A DNA stretch of 64,000 bases, taken from NCBI GenBank assembly GCA_022793795.1, contig JAAWDM010000025.1, positions 62,001 through 126,000 on the forward strand, written 5' to 3'. Positions 34,519-44,355 of the stretch are shown in pieces. The notes under the pieces were generated by a model that did no database searches, was not told the DNA's origin, and saw only the letters and a list, made by a program, of their open reading frames with translations. Source of the DNA: Bacillota bacterium. Its GTDB lineage: Bacteria; Bacillota; Clostridia; Peptostreptococcales; Anaerovoracaceae. Numbering within the stretch: the stretch's first letter is position 1; the number at the start of each line of letters is the position of its first letter. Position numbers and translations under genes: made by a program.

Positions 34519-35091
34519 TTATATTTCATAATCTGTATACGGAACTGGCTTTGTGGACACATCATAAAAATGCCACCACTCGCCGTCATATGCCTGAAAC
34601 CCTACAGATTCCATGACCTGTTTCAAATACTCCCCATTTTTCCTTCCAACAGGGGAATTCTTTTCACAAGCGAGAGATGCCCTTTCATCCATTGTATCAA
34701 AGGGGCAGGGCATTTCCACATCATTACCATCAATATCTGTCAATGTAACATCAACGCACTGACCATTCATGTGTGTATGTCTGAACGTTGTCATTTTTAG
34801 AACATCCGGTGGTCTTGCTACAAAATTGTTATCCGGCATAATGTCCCAAAATCTCTGCTGTGCGCGTATCGGCCGATAGGCGTCCCAAACCTTAACACGG
34901 TAGCCTTCTTTTTGGAATATATTTTTTGCCTCAATTAAAATCTTTGCTGTATGTTCATCGATCCAACATTCATTTGACTGATATATCAGTCGGCCTGTAA
35001 AATTCTCTTCTGTGGCATATCGGAGATCAATAATAAAATCATCATCCATATCCAGTAATCTGACTAAATTGCCTCTTCTTTCTATATCCAT
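34519..35091 (-). CDS. D-alanyl-D-alanine dipeptidase (VanX/DdpX family, M15D)
   Basis: 190 residues. Zinc-site motifs are HMNGQCVD (HxxxxxxD) at about 107-114 and EWWHF near residue 171. DAYRPIRAQQRFW carries the conserved Arg. Members split D-Ala-D-Ala. With no vanHA/vanRS nearby, this is more likely a peptidoglycan-dipeptide recycling enzyme than a vancomycin-resistance gene. AGGAGG lies upstream. Confidence 0.9.
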   Translation of the reverse strand: MDIERRGNLVRLLDMDDDFIIDLRYATEENFTGRLIYQSNECWIDEHTAKILIEAKNIFQKEGYRVKVWDAYRPIRAQQRFWDIMPDNNFVARPPDVLKMTTFRHTHMNGQCVDVTLTDIDGNDVEMPCPFDTMDERASLACEKNSPVGRKNGEYLKQVMESVGFQAYDGEWWHFYDVSTKPVPYTDYEI

Positions 35092-35450
35092 TTCTTAGCC
35101 TCCTATGGAGCACACTCTCAATCAACCATACCCTGGATTAACAAAAGCAAAATACATGCCATCGTAACGGATCTGCGGTATGTCATATTCCACGAACATT
35201 CAAATAGACAGAACCACTGAAATCGGCAGGTTTCAATGAAACATAGCTTATCACATTCAGTTTGCAAGTATTTTCCCTTCCCATAGAAAATATCGTCCAT
35301 ACAGTCCGGAAATACGAATCAAGTCCGCATTTTCGAACTTTCCCATTAGGACCTTCCATATTTCCATATTAAAAATGCTGAGACAGCCAAATTTTTCAGT
35401 CGCCTCAACATTTATAACAAACTCCAAATCTATATTGTCCACAGGTTTAA
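35092..35450 (-). other. Intergenic region with a possible decayed ORF
   Basis: A GTG-initiated 61-codon frame (35257-35442) and shorter overlapping frames look protein-like in places, but have no RBS, and the frames interrupt each other. No family was recognised. It may be a degraded gene remnant or chance. Confidence 0.25.
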
Positions 35451-36029
35451 CTATCTGGGAATATCTCCACCGCTTAAATTGTCGTCATAGATAGCACGGC
35501 TGCCGCCGATAAACTTCGGACGAGTTCTGGCGCATATCAAAATGGCTTCTCCAATTTTGTCCATGGACAAACGCACCGGCACCGCCACCTTTTTCAGCTG
35601 CATACCGATTAAAGTTCTGCCAATATCCATGCCAGCATCAGCTTTGATTTCCTCCACAGCCACCGGACGGTCTGCATTTTGATATACGGTGGTGGCAAAG
35701 GAACCGCCTGCATGGGGATGGGGTACCACGTTGACGATTTCCGTTCCCGGTAGTAGAGCCGCCTTCTCCACGATGACTGCCCTGTTCAAATGCTCGCAGC
35801 ATTGGGCTGCCAGATAGATGCCCTTTGGCTTGAGGATGCCCTGTATGCCTTCATAGATAGCTTGGGCTGCGTTGATATCAGAACCTTTGCCGATATGAAG
35901 TCCCACCACTTCGCTGGAACTGCATCCTACTACCAACACATCGCCTTTTTGCAATTTGGCCATATCCACCAGTTCAGAAGCAGCCTTTGCTGCCTGCTCT
36001 TTAATTTCCTCATAAGAATACGCCATCAT
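35451..36029 (-). CDS. TIGR01440/DUF436 family protein
   Basis: 192 residues from ATG 36029, with AGAGG 5 nt upstream. Features such as LVVGCSSSEVVGLHIGKGS and AAQCCEHLNRAVIVE identify the DUF436 (YwlG-like) family, whose function is not established. It starts 36 nt after ahcY in the same direction, so it may be co-transcribed. Confidence 0.85.
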   Translation of the reverse strand: MMAYSYEEIKEQAAKAASELVDMAKLQKGDVLVVGCSSSEVVGLHIGKGSDINAAQAIYEGIQGILKPKGIYLAAQCCEHLNRAVIVEKAALLPGTEIVNVVPHPHAGGSFATTVYQNADRPVAVEEIKADAGMDIGRTLIGMQLKKVAVPVRLSMDKIGEAILICARTRPKFIGGSRAIYDDNLSGGDIPR

Positions 36030-36065
36030 ACTCACCTCTTTATCCAATTTATCCTCTTGTATTCT

Positions 36066-37325
36066 TTATACCTGCCAGCTATTCAGATATTTCTCCTGCT
36101 CTGGTGTAAGACTATCGATTTCAATCCCCCAGGCAGCCAGCTTTCTCCTGGCCACCACATCGTCGATTTCATGGGACACATCGACGACCTTTTGCCCCAG
36201 AGTCTTGTAATTTTCCTTCACATACATGGCCGAAAGGGCTTGCACAGCGAAACTCATATCCATGATTTCCGCGGGATGGCCGTCGGCTGCCGCAATATTT
36301 ACCAATCTGCCTTCTGCAATGACGTGAATCCACTTGCCGTTCGGCAGTTTGTATCCCATAATATTTTTTCTGGTTTCCTTCTTTTCTATACAACCAGCTT
36401 CCAATCCTTCCATATCCACTTCGCAGTTAAAGTGGCCTGCGTTGGTCAAGATAGCCCCCTCCTTCATGGTGAGCATATGGTCCATGGTAATGGTCCAAGC
36501 GCAACCAGTAGCCGATACAAAGATATCGCCCAGGGGCGCTGCCTGCTCCATTTTCATCACGGAGAATCCATCCATCTTGGCCTCAATGGCTTTCACCGGA
36601 TGGATTTCTGTCACAATGACATTGGCGCCAAGAGCTGCTGCTCGCATGGCGATACCGCGGGAGCACCAACCGTAACCCACCACCACCACAGTCTTTGCCG
36701 CCACAATCAGATTGGTATTACGCATGATGCTGTCCCAAACCGACTGGCCGGTTCCATATCGGTTGTCAAAGAGATGTTTGCAATCCGCATCGTTGACTGC
36801 CACCATAGGAAATTTCAAAATCCCTTCCCGTTCCATGGCTTTCAGACGAATGACGCCGGTGGTGGTCTCTTCACAGCCACCCCAGACCTCTTCGGCCAAA
36901 TCCGGCCGTTTTTCGTGGAGGCAGCCTACCAAATCGCCGCCGTCGTCAATAATGATATTGGGCCTGCACGATAAGCACATCTCAATATGCCGGTCATACT
37001 CCTCTGGGCTGGCGCCATGATAGGCAAATACCTTAAGGCCGTCGTCTACCAATGCTGCCGCCACATCGTCCTGGGTGGAAAGCACGTTGCTGCCGGTTAC
37101 CCACATGTCTGCACCGCCTGCTGCAAGAACCAGACACAGATAAGCGGTCTTTGCTTCCAAATGAACGGAAAGGGAGATCTTTACCCCTTCAAAGGGTCTA
37201 GTCTTCCGAAACTCTTCCTCCAAACCGGAGAGGAGCGGCATGTTGTGTTTTACCCATTCTATCTTTTGATGGCCCGACGGAGCCAAGGCCAAATCTCTGA
37301 TTTCGTATTGCTTTATCCTATCCAT
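36066..37325 (-). CDS. ahcY: Adenosylhomocysteinase
   Basis: 419 residues. NAD-binding motif VVVGYGWCSRGIAMRAAALG in the middle, SVHLEAKTAYL near the N-terminus and NAGHFNCEVDM towards the end are hallmarks. It hydrolyses S-adenosylhomocysteine to adenosine and homocysteine and so clears the product of SAM-dependent methylation, such as by the HsdM enzyme. Located after glmS with a 42-nt gap; no S-box precedes it. Confidence 0.95.
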   Translation of the reverse strand: MDRIKQYEIRDLALAPSGHQKIEWVKHNMPLLSGLEEEFRKTRPFEGVKISLSVHLEAKTAYLCLVLAAGGADMWVTGSNVLSTQDDVAAALVDDGLKVFAYHGASPEEYDRHIEMCLSCRPNIIIDDGGDLVGCLHEKRPDLAEEVWGGCEETTTGVIRLKAMEREGILKFPMVAVNDADCKHLFDNRYGTGQSVWDSIMRNTNLIVAAKTVVVVGYGWCSRGIAMRAAALGANVIVTEIHPVKAIEAKMDGFSVMKMEQAAPLGDIFVSATGCAWTITMDHMLTMKEGAILTNAGHFNCEVDMEGLEAGCIEKKETRKNIMGYKLPNGKWIHVIAEGRLVNIAAADGHPAEIMDMSFAVQALSAMYVKENYKTLGQKVVDVSHEIDDVVARRKLAAWGIEIDSLTPEQEKYLNSWQV

Positions 37326-37367
37326 GTATATTATCTCCTTTGTATTTTTCCATATCCACTGGTTTTT

Positions 37368-39197
37368 CTACTCCACTGTAACCGATTTTGCCAAGTTCTT
37401 CGGTTTATCGATGTTGCATCCTCTTTCCCTGGCCACATAGTAGGAAAATAGCTGCAATGGCGCCACGCTCAGCAGCGGCGTAAGCTCATCCCTGCAGGAA
37501 GGAATATACATCACTTCATTGCTCTGGGCCTCAATGGCTGTATTGCCTTCTTTGGCCACTGACATGACATGGGCGCCTCTTGCCTTCACCTCTTGAATGT
37601 TGGAAAGCATCTTTTCATATAGTGCATCCTGGGTCGCCAGCGCTATGACCAGAGTACCTGGTTCAATCAAGGCAATAGGCCCATGTTTCAGTTCTCCTGC
37701 TGCAAAGGCGGAAGAGTTGATATAGGAAATCTCCTTCAGCTTCAGGGACCCCTCGTAGGAAACGGAGGAATCCAGCCCTCTGCCAATAAAGAATACCTGC
37801 TCCTTGTTATAAAGCATCTTGGACAGACCTTCAATCATACCTGCCTGTTTCAAATAAGCCTTCAGTTTATCTGGAATCTCCTTTAAATCAGCGATAAATT
37901 GGTCATGAAATTCTCTAGTGATGGTTCCCCGCACGAACCCCATATAAAGGCCAATGAGGTACAGACACATGAGCTGGGTTGTATAGGCTTTGGTGGACGC
38001 TACTGCAATTTCCGGCCCTGCCCAGGTGTAAAATACGTCGTCTGACTCTCTGGCCACTGAACTTCCCACTACATTGACGATGCTGAGAACCCGCGCCCCT
38101 TTGCTCTTGGCTTCTCGCAGAGCCGCCAGGGTATCTAAGGTTTCCCCTGATTGGCTGATGGCGATAAACAGAGTCTTATCATCCACAAATGGGTCCCGAT
38201 ATCGAAACTCCGATGCCACATCTACCTCCACAGGCAGTTTTGCCAACTTTTCAATGACATACTTTCCTACCAGACCAGCATGATAGGCCGTACCACAGGC
38301 CACGATATAGATTTTTCCAAACTGTTCCAGTTCCTCTCTGCCCATGGAGATTCCGTCTAGCTTAATAGTTCCGTCCTCGTTGAGTCGCCGGGTCAGAGTT
38401 TCATAAAGGCTCTTGGGCTGCTCATATATCTCTTTCAGCATGAAGTGGTCGTAACCTTCCTTTTCAGCTGCATCGGCATCCCAAGTCACATGGAACACGT
38501 CCCGATGAACCTGATTCCGGTTTTCATCGTAAATCTTTACGCTGTCCGGAGTCAGCACCACAGTCTCGTTATTTTCAATCAGATAGATTTCTTTCACATA
38601 TTTCAGCAGGGCAGGAATGTCGGAAGCAATGAAATTAGCTCCCTTTCCCAGTCCAGCGATTAACGGCGCGTCCTTTCGTACTGCCACAATCTTTTCCGGC
38701 TCATCGGCAGCAATCACGCTGATGGCATAAGCGCCGCGCATCCTTCCTACCGCCTGATAAACAGCCTCCTCCAAATCTCCTGTATAATAAACGCCTATCA
38801 AGTGGGCGATGACCTCCGAATCGGTCTCTGAACGGAACTTGACTCCATACTCCTGAGCCAGCATCTCCCGCAGTTCCAGATAGTTTTCGATGATACCATT
38901 ATGGACTACTGCAATGGTTCCGTCCCCGTTTAGATGAGGATGGGCATTGATGTCAGAAGGGGCTCCATGGGTGGCCCAGCGAGTATGACCGATACCGGTA
39001 CCGCTGGTCATCGGGTCGTCTCCAATGAGATTTTCCAGGTTGGCGATACCTCCCACATGTTTACGGAGCAAAATCTTTCCCTGCTGGATGACCGCAATTC
39101 CGGCCGAGTCATATCCTCTGTACTCCAGCTTTTTTAGTCCATCTATAATGATTTCACGGGCATTGCCGCTGCCCACATATCCTACGATTCCACACAT
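37368..39197 (-). CDS. glmS: Glutamine-fructose-6-phosphate aminotransferase
   Basis: 609 residues. Starts MCGIVGYVGS, so Cys is exposed after Met removal as the glutaminase nucleophile. Two SIS domains follow (ISQSGETLDTL and SLKLKEISYINSSA-type) with the C-terminal KNLAKSVTVE. It makes glucosamine-6-phosphate for cell-wall precursors. Only 18 nt separate it from glmM, so there is no room for a glmS ribozyme in front of it. Confidence 0.97.
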   Translation of the reverse strand: MCGIVGYVGSGNAREIIIDGLKKLEYRGYDSAGIAVIQQGKILLRKHVGGIANLENLIGDDPMTSGTGIGHTRWATHGAPSDINAHPHLNGDGTIAVVHNGIIENYLELREMLAQEYGVKFRSETDSEVIAHLIGVYYTGDLEEAVYQAVGRMRGAYAISVIAADEPEKIVAVRKDAPLIAGLGKGANFIASDIPALLKYVKEIYLIENNETVVLTPDSVKIYDENRNQVHRDVFHVTWDADAAEKEGYDHFMLKEIYEQPKSLYETLTRRLNEDGTIKLDGISMGREELEQFGKIYIVACGTAYHAGLVGKYVIEKLAKLPVEVDVASEFRYRDPFVDDKTLFIAISQSGETLDTLAALREAKSKGARVLSIVNVVGSSVARESDDVFYTWAGPEIAVASTKAYTTQLMCLYLIGLYMGFVRGTITREFHDQFIADLKEIPDKLKAYLKQAGMIEGLSKMLYNKEQVFFIGRGLDSSVSYEGSLKLKEISYINSSAFAAGELKHGPIALIEPGTLVIALATQDALYEKMLSNIQEVKARGAHVMSVAKEGNTAIEAQSNEVMYIPSCRDELTPLLSVAPLQLFSYYVARERGCNIDKPKNLAKSVTVE

Positions 39198-39215
39198 GAT
39201 TTCACACCTCGTAAT

Positions 39216-40571
39216 TTAGTTTTGATAAAATTTCTTTTCAATCAGTGCTGCTAGATTCTCTGCCAAAGGCCGGATTTCCTCTGTATCGCTGCCTTCCATC
39301 ATAACCCGAACCAGGGGCTCTGTGCCCGACGGGCGTATGAGTAGTCTGCCGGTTCCTGCAACCGCAGCCTCCACAGAGGCGATCATATCAGCCACCTCTT
39401 TGTCCTTCATGTATGTTTTCTTAAAATCGTTATCTATTTTGGCGTTGACCAGCACCTGCGGATAAATCTGAATCTCATCGCTCATGGCAGCCAAATCCCT
39501 GCCATCCTGAAGCAATGCCTTCATTAACTGTAGGGAGGAAAGCACACCGTCTCCTGTGGTGGTATGCTCTAGAAAGATAATATGTCCTGATTGCTCCCCA
39601 CCAATGATACAGTCGGTTTCCAACATTCGTTCCAGCACATATCGGTCTCCGACTCCCGTAACATCCACCGAAATCCCTGCCGCCTCCATGTCTTTATGAA
39701 AACCGATGTTGCTCATAACTGTAGCGGTCACTTTGTTATCTTTTAAACGTCCCTCTTTCTTTAACATCTTGGCACAGATGGCAATGGTCTTATCTCCGTC
39801 TACCACCCGACCTTTATGATCTACCACGATAAGTCGGTCCGCATCTCCATCAAAAGCAAGGCCAATATCAGCCTTTTTCTCTATGACGGCTCTCTGGAGC
39901 TTTTCAGGGTGGGTAGAGCCACAACCGTCATTGATATTTACACCATTGGGCTCATTGCCGATGACGCTTACATCTGCTCCAAGGGCTTGATACACCCGTT
40001 CCGCAACCCGATAAGAGGCTCCGTTGGCGCAGTCCAGAACAATCCTCTTTCCCTCCAGATGATAATCTGTTGTAGCAAGTAGATGGGCAGCGTAAAGATC
40101 CACTGCACTCTCTTCTGCCTCAAGGCATCTACCAATCTGGTCGCCGGTCACGTGACTGTTGACATCCACACTGCTGATGATAATATCCTCTATCTTTTCT
40201 TCCAGCAGATCATCCAGTTTAAATCCTTGGCTGTTAAAAAACTTAATCCCATTATATTCAAAGGTATTGTGGGACGCACTGATTACAATGCCTGCATCAG
40301 CCTGATAATATCTGGTCAAATAGGCCACTGCAGGGGTTGGAATCACCCCCACCTTTATCACATTTCCACCTACAGCCAAAATTCCTGCTGCTAAAGCGTT
40401 TTCCAGCATATCGCCAGAAACTCTAGTATCCTTGCCGATAATAATGACTGGTCTTTTATTCTCTTTTTTTAACACATATGCACCGGCTTTTCCCAGCTTA
40501 AAAGCCAGTTCCGGTGTCAATTCCTTATTGGCTATCCCTCTGACGCCATCAGTACCAAATAATCTCCCCAT
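39216..40571 (-). CDS. glmM: Phosphoglucosamine mutase
   Basis: 451 residues from ATG 40571, 5 nt after GGAGG. MGRLFGTDGVRG is the usual start, ISASHNTFEYNG holds the phospho-serine, DGDADRL binds metal and RPSGTEPLVRV binds phosphate. It converts glucosamine-6-P to glucosamine-1-P. It follows cdaA-cdaR, whose products form a complex that interacts with GlmM in other Bacillota. Confidence 0.97.
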   Translation of the reverse strand: MGRLFGTDGVRGIANKELTPELAFKLGKAGAYVLKKENKRPVIIIGKDTRVSGDMLENALAAGILAVGGNVIKVGVIPTPAVAYLTRYYQADAGIVISASHNTFEYNGIKFFNSQGFKLDDLLEEKIEDIIISSVDVNSHVTGDQIGRCLEAEESAVDLYAAHLLATTDYHLEGKRIVLDCANGASYRVAERVYQALGADVSVIGNEPNGVNINDGCGSTHPEKLQRAVIEKKADIGLAFDGDADRLIVVDHKGRVVDGDKTIAICAKMLKKEGRLKDNKVTATVMSNIGFHKDMEAAGISVDVTGVGDRYVLERMLETDCIIGGEQSGHIIFLEHTTTGDGVLSSLQLMKALLQDGRDLAAMSDEIQIYPQVLVNAKIDNDFKKTYMKDKEVADMIASVEAAVAGTGRLLIRPSGTEPLVRVMMEGSDTEEIRPLAENLAALIEKKFYQN

Positions 40572-40622
40572 AAAAACCTCCATTCATTGGGCTATCTTAC
40601 TGGATAGTTTCCCCTAAGCTAT

Positions 40623-41894
40623 CTAGGCTTCCCCTTCTTCGCTTTCGTTCGGGCTTTCTTCCTCGTCGGCGTCATGACCGTTATCGTCCTGAACCGGCTT
40701 TTTTTCCAATGTTACAGTAACCTCTGTCGGATCGAAACTGATCTCGCTTAAATTCTTCTTATCGTGAACACATTTTAACAGCACTGTATGGGTACCTGGC
40801 TTTAGATCTTCCACATCGATGGAAAAATAGAAATCCTCTGCGCTGATTCCCTCTATAATCTCCTCCTTACCAGCTACCACTAGATGAATTTCCACCTCCT
40901 CCAAAGTGGCAATCATCTCCTCCGTTACGCCTTCTATGACGATGGAATCCAGACTATACTCGAAGGTTTTTCGTTCTATACCTGATACGACAACCTGCAC
41001 CGCTAAATTTTTAGAATTAGCAGCAACCTCTACTCCTTCTGGCAGCAGCGGCACGATTTTAATCTTAGAATCCTCATAAACATCGGATAAATTGATGGTT
41101 TCTGCTGTAATAGAGGTTATGCCTACCAGGGTCTCGGCAGTACCTTTAATGGTAATGCTCTTCGGTATGGTTACCGTCCGCTCCGCGTCTCCCGCATCCT
41201 GCCCAATGATAGGTACATCCAGAGTGACCGTCTTCTTATTGAGCAGCACTGCTGTAACGGACACATTGTTTTCACTTAATTTAACGCCTTCCACCACATT
41301 GCCGTTTTTATCCACTGGCACTGGCGTTACATTCAGGGCACGCATAGAATCCTGCACTCGATCCGTATCCAGTACTGCGCTAATCTTTACTACGCTGTCC
41401 ACCAGACTCTTTGCTCCCGTTACCTGCATTTTTTCTGGGGTAACTTGAACGATATATGGCTCGCTTTCGTCGCTGAGGGCGCCATAGAAAGATGTCTCAA
41501 CCGGTTTTTCTTCTGTAATCAGCTGATCGATTTTTACCACAATCTTCCTCTTGCTCGCTTCACTGATATCCACAGTCTCCGGCCCAATTACCTTCAAGGC
41601 TATGGTATGCTCTCCTTCGGACAATCCCTCTAAATCGGCTGTCACCTTAATATCAGCAACTTCTATCCCTTTCGTATCCTTGCGCTGACCGGAAATCGAT
41701 ACGCTAACGGTCTCGTCGCTGGTGGAAAGAAGCACTAGCCCCTCCTCTGCCAGTGCATCTGCATTGAGGAATTTAATTGGTATATTACGTATGGTTTTGG
41801 TGATGGAAGGGTTTTCGCCGCCGATTACATAGGCCCACAGTGCAATAGCGATAATCAAGGCGATAATCATATTAACTCTATCATTCTTTAACAT
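40623..41894 (-). CDS. cdaR: YbbR-domain protein, regulator of the diadenylate cyclase
   Basis: 423 residues: an N-terminal membrane anchor (about 8-26), then about four repeated YbbR beta domains (each with patterns like VSVSISGQRKD), and an acidic Glu/Asp-rich tail. It overlaps cdaA by 14 nt, with GGGGG before the ATG. In Bacillota CdaR binds and modulates CdaA outside the membrane. Confidence 0.9.
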   Translation of the reverse strand: MLKNDRVNMIIALIIAIALWAYVIGGENPSITKTIRNIPIKFLNADALAEEGLVLLSTSDETVSVSISGQRKDTKGIEVADIKVTADLEGLSEGEHTIALKVIGPETVDISEASKRKIVVKIDQLITEEKPVETSFYGALSDESEPYIVQVTPEKMQVTGAKSLVDSVVKISAVLDTDRVQDSMRALNVTPVPVDKNGNVVEGVKLSENNVSVTAVLLNKKTVTLDVPIIGQDAGDAERTVTIPKSITIKGTAETLVGITSITAETINLSDVYEDSKIKIVPLLPEGVEVAANSKNLAVQVVVSGIERKTFEYSLDSIVIEGVTEEMIATLEEVEIHLVVAGKEEIIEGISAEDFYFSIDVEDLKPGTHTVLLKCVHDKKNLSEISFDPTEVTVTLEKKPVQDDNGHDADEEESPNESEEGEA

Positions 41895-42723
41895 TTTTTA
41901 CCCCCTTCAACGCTCTCGACAGCTTTTCCTTCACTGGGTTTACCGTTTCCTTTTCAAAATAGGTGTTAAGCAAGGTCTTTTCCACTGTCTTTATGTCTAA
42001 AAATCTGGTCAGTTTCCCGTTTTGGGCGATGGAAATCACGCCGGTCTCCTCAGACACGATTAAAGTCAAAGCATCGGAATTCTCCGTGATGCCGATACCT
42101 GCTCGATGGCGGGTTCCCAGTTCCTTTCCTAGAGCCTTATTCTGGGTCAAAGGCAAAACACATCCTGCTGCTCGAAGTCTGTCGCCTCGCACAATCAAGG
42201 CGCCATCGTGGAGGGGCGCCCCTTCATAAAAAATATTGCCGATCATCTGGTCGGAAATCTGTGCATCGATGACCGTTCCGGTTTCAATGATGTCGTTGAG
42301 CTGAATCTCCCGTTCAATGACGATCAGCGCTCCCGTCCTGCTGGCAGACATGGACTCAATGGCACGGACAAACTCTCCGATGATATGCTTTGCTTCTTCC
42401 TTATCCACCTGACTAAAGACGCGGGAGATTTTGCTCCGACCCATATACTCTAATCCGCGCCGAAGCTCCGGCTGAAAGATAATCACCAGGGCCACCAATC
42501 CCACTGTCATCACTGACGATAATATCCAATGAACTGCATATAAATCCAGCCAATAGGAACCAAGCAACAACAGCATAAACACTAAAAGCCCCTTGGCCAG
42601 CTGTTCCGCTCTGGTTTCCCGTATGAATCCGAGAAGTTTATATATTAAAAACGCTACAATCAGAATATCCAATACATCGTTAATTCCAATGTCCGCAATC
42701 ACATTTCTAAAAAAGTTTTCCAT
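41881..42723 (-). CDS. cdaA: Diadenylate cyclase CdaA
   Basis: 280 residues: three membrane segments in the first ~85, then the DAC domain with DGALIVRGDRL (DGA motif) and GTRHRAGIG (RHR motif). It joins two ATP into cyclic-di-AMP, which controls potassium and cell-wall homeostasis. First gene of the cdaA-cdaR-glmM-glmS operon. A hairpin (42757-42786) lies in its leader. Confidence 0.95.
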   Translation of the reverse strand: MENFFRNVIADIGINDVLDILIVAFLIYKLLGFIRETRAEQLAKGLLVFMLLLLGSYWLDLYAVHWILSSVMTVGLVALVIIFQPELRRGLEYMGRSKISRVFSQVDKEEAKHIIGEFVRAIESMSASRTGALIVIEREIQLNDIIETGTVIDAQISDQMIGNIFYEGAPLHDGALIVRGDRLRAAGCVLPLTQNKALGKELGTRHRAGIGITENSDALTLIVSEETGVISIAQNGKLTRFLDIKTVEKTLLNTYFEKETVNPVKEKLSRALKGVKNVKE

Positions 42724-42805
42724 GGTCTCACCCTCTCATACTTATTCCATTCTATTCTACTTGAAATATGTGTTATTTTCAAGTAGGTTCCCAGAAAAAG
42801 AATCA

Positions 42806-42838
42806 CGAAAAAACGGCATAGCTTTTAAAGCTATGCCG
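42806..42838 (-). terminator. Terminator after hpf
   Basis: CGGCATAGCTTTTAAAGCTATGCCG (42814-42838 region) is an essentially perfect palindrome followed on the minus strand by TTTTTTCG. It lies 15 nt past the hpf stop. Confidence 0.85.
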
Positions 42839-42852
42839 CCGGTTATTCTCTC

Positions 42853-43386
42853 CTAATAAGTGGTTTCCAGCAATCCGTAATTGTCGTCGTTTCTCTTATA
42901 AACTACGCTGACGCTGTCTGTCTCCATATCCAAGAATACGAAGAAATTATGTTGTAAAAGTTCCATCTGCATCACGGCCTCATCCACGGTCATCGGTACC
43001 AGCTGGAACTTCTTCGTCTTTACCAGCTTGGCCTCATCCGCCTGCTCGGCCTCTGACATTTCTGGAATCATCTCAAATCTCACCGATTCGCCGGACTTAT
43101 TCCGTTTCTGCAGTTTGCCCTTATATTTGGTCATCTGACTGGACAACTTGTCCGCTACGATGTCAATGCTATCAAAGATATCTTGAGACACATCCTCCGC
43201 CCGGAAAATAGTTCCCTTCGTTACTATAGTAGCCTCCATCTTCACCTTGTCCCGTTCAGGATGGACGACCACGTTGGCCTTAATATCGTCAGCAAAATAC
43301 TTCCCCAGCTTTTCAAACCTCTTCTCAATAGCTGCCTCAATCCTGTCACTGATGGTAATGTTTTTGCCCGTTACGATAATCTTCAT
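42853..43386 (-). CDS. hpf: Long-form ribosome hibernation promoting factor
   Basis: 177 residues from ATG 43386, 8 nt after GGAGG; a much longer frame to 43464 was rejected. The N-terminal S30AE domain starts MKIIVTGKNITISD. The C-terminal dimerisation domain holds FVFLDMETDSVSVVYKR. Long HPF makes 100S ribosome dimers in stationary phase. The leader can fold a TTGCAC/GTGCAA hairpin (43441-43464). Confidence 0.95.
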   Translation of the reverse strand: MKIIVTGKNITISDRIEAAIEKRFEKLGKYFADDIKANVVVHPERDKVKMEATIVTKGTIFRAEDVSQDIFDSIDIVADKLSSQMTKYKGKLQKRNKSGESVRFEMIPEMSEAEQADEAKLVKTKKFQLVPMTVDEAVMQMELLQHNFFVFLDMETDSVSVVYKRNDDNYGLLETTY

Positions 43387-43540
43387 AATCATGACCTCCT
43401 CTCGTCTGCACAAAAGACGCCGTAGGGGGAATCTCAACTGTTGCACCCCTTGCGGGCTGTGCAAACTTTTTCTTTGTGAAGATATTATATCACATCCTCT
43501 GTGAAAATACCATGGTTTCTTATGAAAGATTATAAAAAAG

Positions 43541-43569
43541 TTGCAGAGTTTAAGGCATCATAGTATACT
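43541..43569 (+). promoter_or_regulatory. Promoter of the 148-residue membrane protein gene
   Basis: TTGCAG (43541-43546), 17-nt spacer, TATACT (43564-43569), about 50 nt before the start. Confidence 0.65.
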
Positions 43570-43621
43570 AATATAGCATAGAAATTAAGTCTTTACCAGT
43601 ATTAGAAAGGGAGTTGAGGGA

Positions 43622-44068
43622 ATGATGCGCCAAACATCTCATAGCAAAAAAGATGCCAGCTACACCTACTGGAAACGCCCATGGCACAAATGGGCCATTC
43701 TGTTAGCAGCACTTTCTCAATTCCTCTGCCTTCTGATGAACATCCAGGAATACAACGATATCTCTGCTGCTGGAATTTTCAGCGCTTCTGAATGGACAGT
43801 CTATGCATCGCAAAAAACGTTCCAATGCGCTATCAACGGTATGGCGGCAGCCTGCTTTTCAGGAATCTTACTGATTGGCAGCCTTGCCCGAAGCAAAAGG
43901 GCAACACAGCTAGCTGAAGGCCTGCTTTTGCTTATTCTGGGCCTGACATGGGGAGCGGCAGGTTTCGCGTTACATTTAAATAGCAAAGTCCTCTGGCTGG
44001 TCATTTTGCTCCTGGCCTTTGGCGGAGCGTTTTACGATTTTTATACATACAAAAAATTGCCCATCTGA
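43622..44068 (+). CDS. Hypothetical four-helix membrane protein
   Basis: 148 residues after an AAAGGGAG-type RBS. A basic N-terminus is followed by four hydrophobic segments at about 24-42, 68-90, 98-117 and 122-140, and a short tail. No family was recognised. It is monocistronic with its own good promoter, divergent from hpf. Alternative start is the next codon, also ATG. Confidence 0.65.
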   Translation: MMRQTSHSKKDASYTYWKRPWHKWAILLAALSQFLCLLMNIQEYNDISAAGIFSASEWTVYASQKTFQCAINGMAAACFSGILLIGSLARSKRATQLAEGLLLLILGLTWGAAGFALHLNSKVLWLVILLLAFGGAFYDFYTYKKLPI

Positions 44069-44355
44069 CCTGGTCTTTGCCCCCACACTTGCCTTTACCC
44101 GATTTTCGGAGGACTTACTTCTAAGGTACGCCATGATCACCATCAGAACTCCTGCTGACGGCTTACGTGGATCCTTTTGCCCGCACCTGGCATGGATTTT
44201 CAACCACAGACCTGAGCAATTTTTTATATTCTACCTGTTTTCACAACGGTTTTCAACTGTTTTTTCTCCGGTTTCCTACTTAGTTTGCTATTTCATTTCA
44301 GCCTTAAAATCACCCAATAAACGGAAAATATGGATTATTTTTTAACCAAATCTAT
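44069..44355. other. Intergenic region between the membrane protein and comFC
   Basis: No gene, clear terminator or repeat seen. Frames present are short and lack RBS. Confidence 0.4.

Noticed and set aside
34519-35091. Vancomycin-resistance interpretation of the VanX-like gene
   Set aside because: No vanH, vanA/B ligase or vanRS genes are nearby; a peptidoglycan dipeptide recycling enzyme fits better.
35790-36974. 394-codon plus-strand ORF over the DUF436 and ahcY genes
   Set aside because: Antisense shadow of two conserved proteins with no coding signature.
37368-39260. Possible glmS ribozyme in front of glmS
   Set aside because: Only 18 nt separate glmM and glmS and no ribozyme core sequence was seen.
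43976-44203. 75-codon minus-strand ORF between the membrane protein and comFC
   Set aside because: It overlaps the end of the 148-residue gene in antisense, has no RBS and no recognisable motif.
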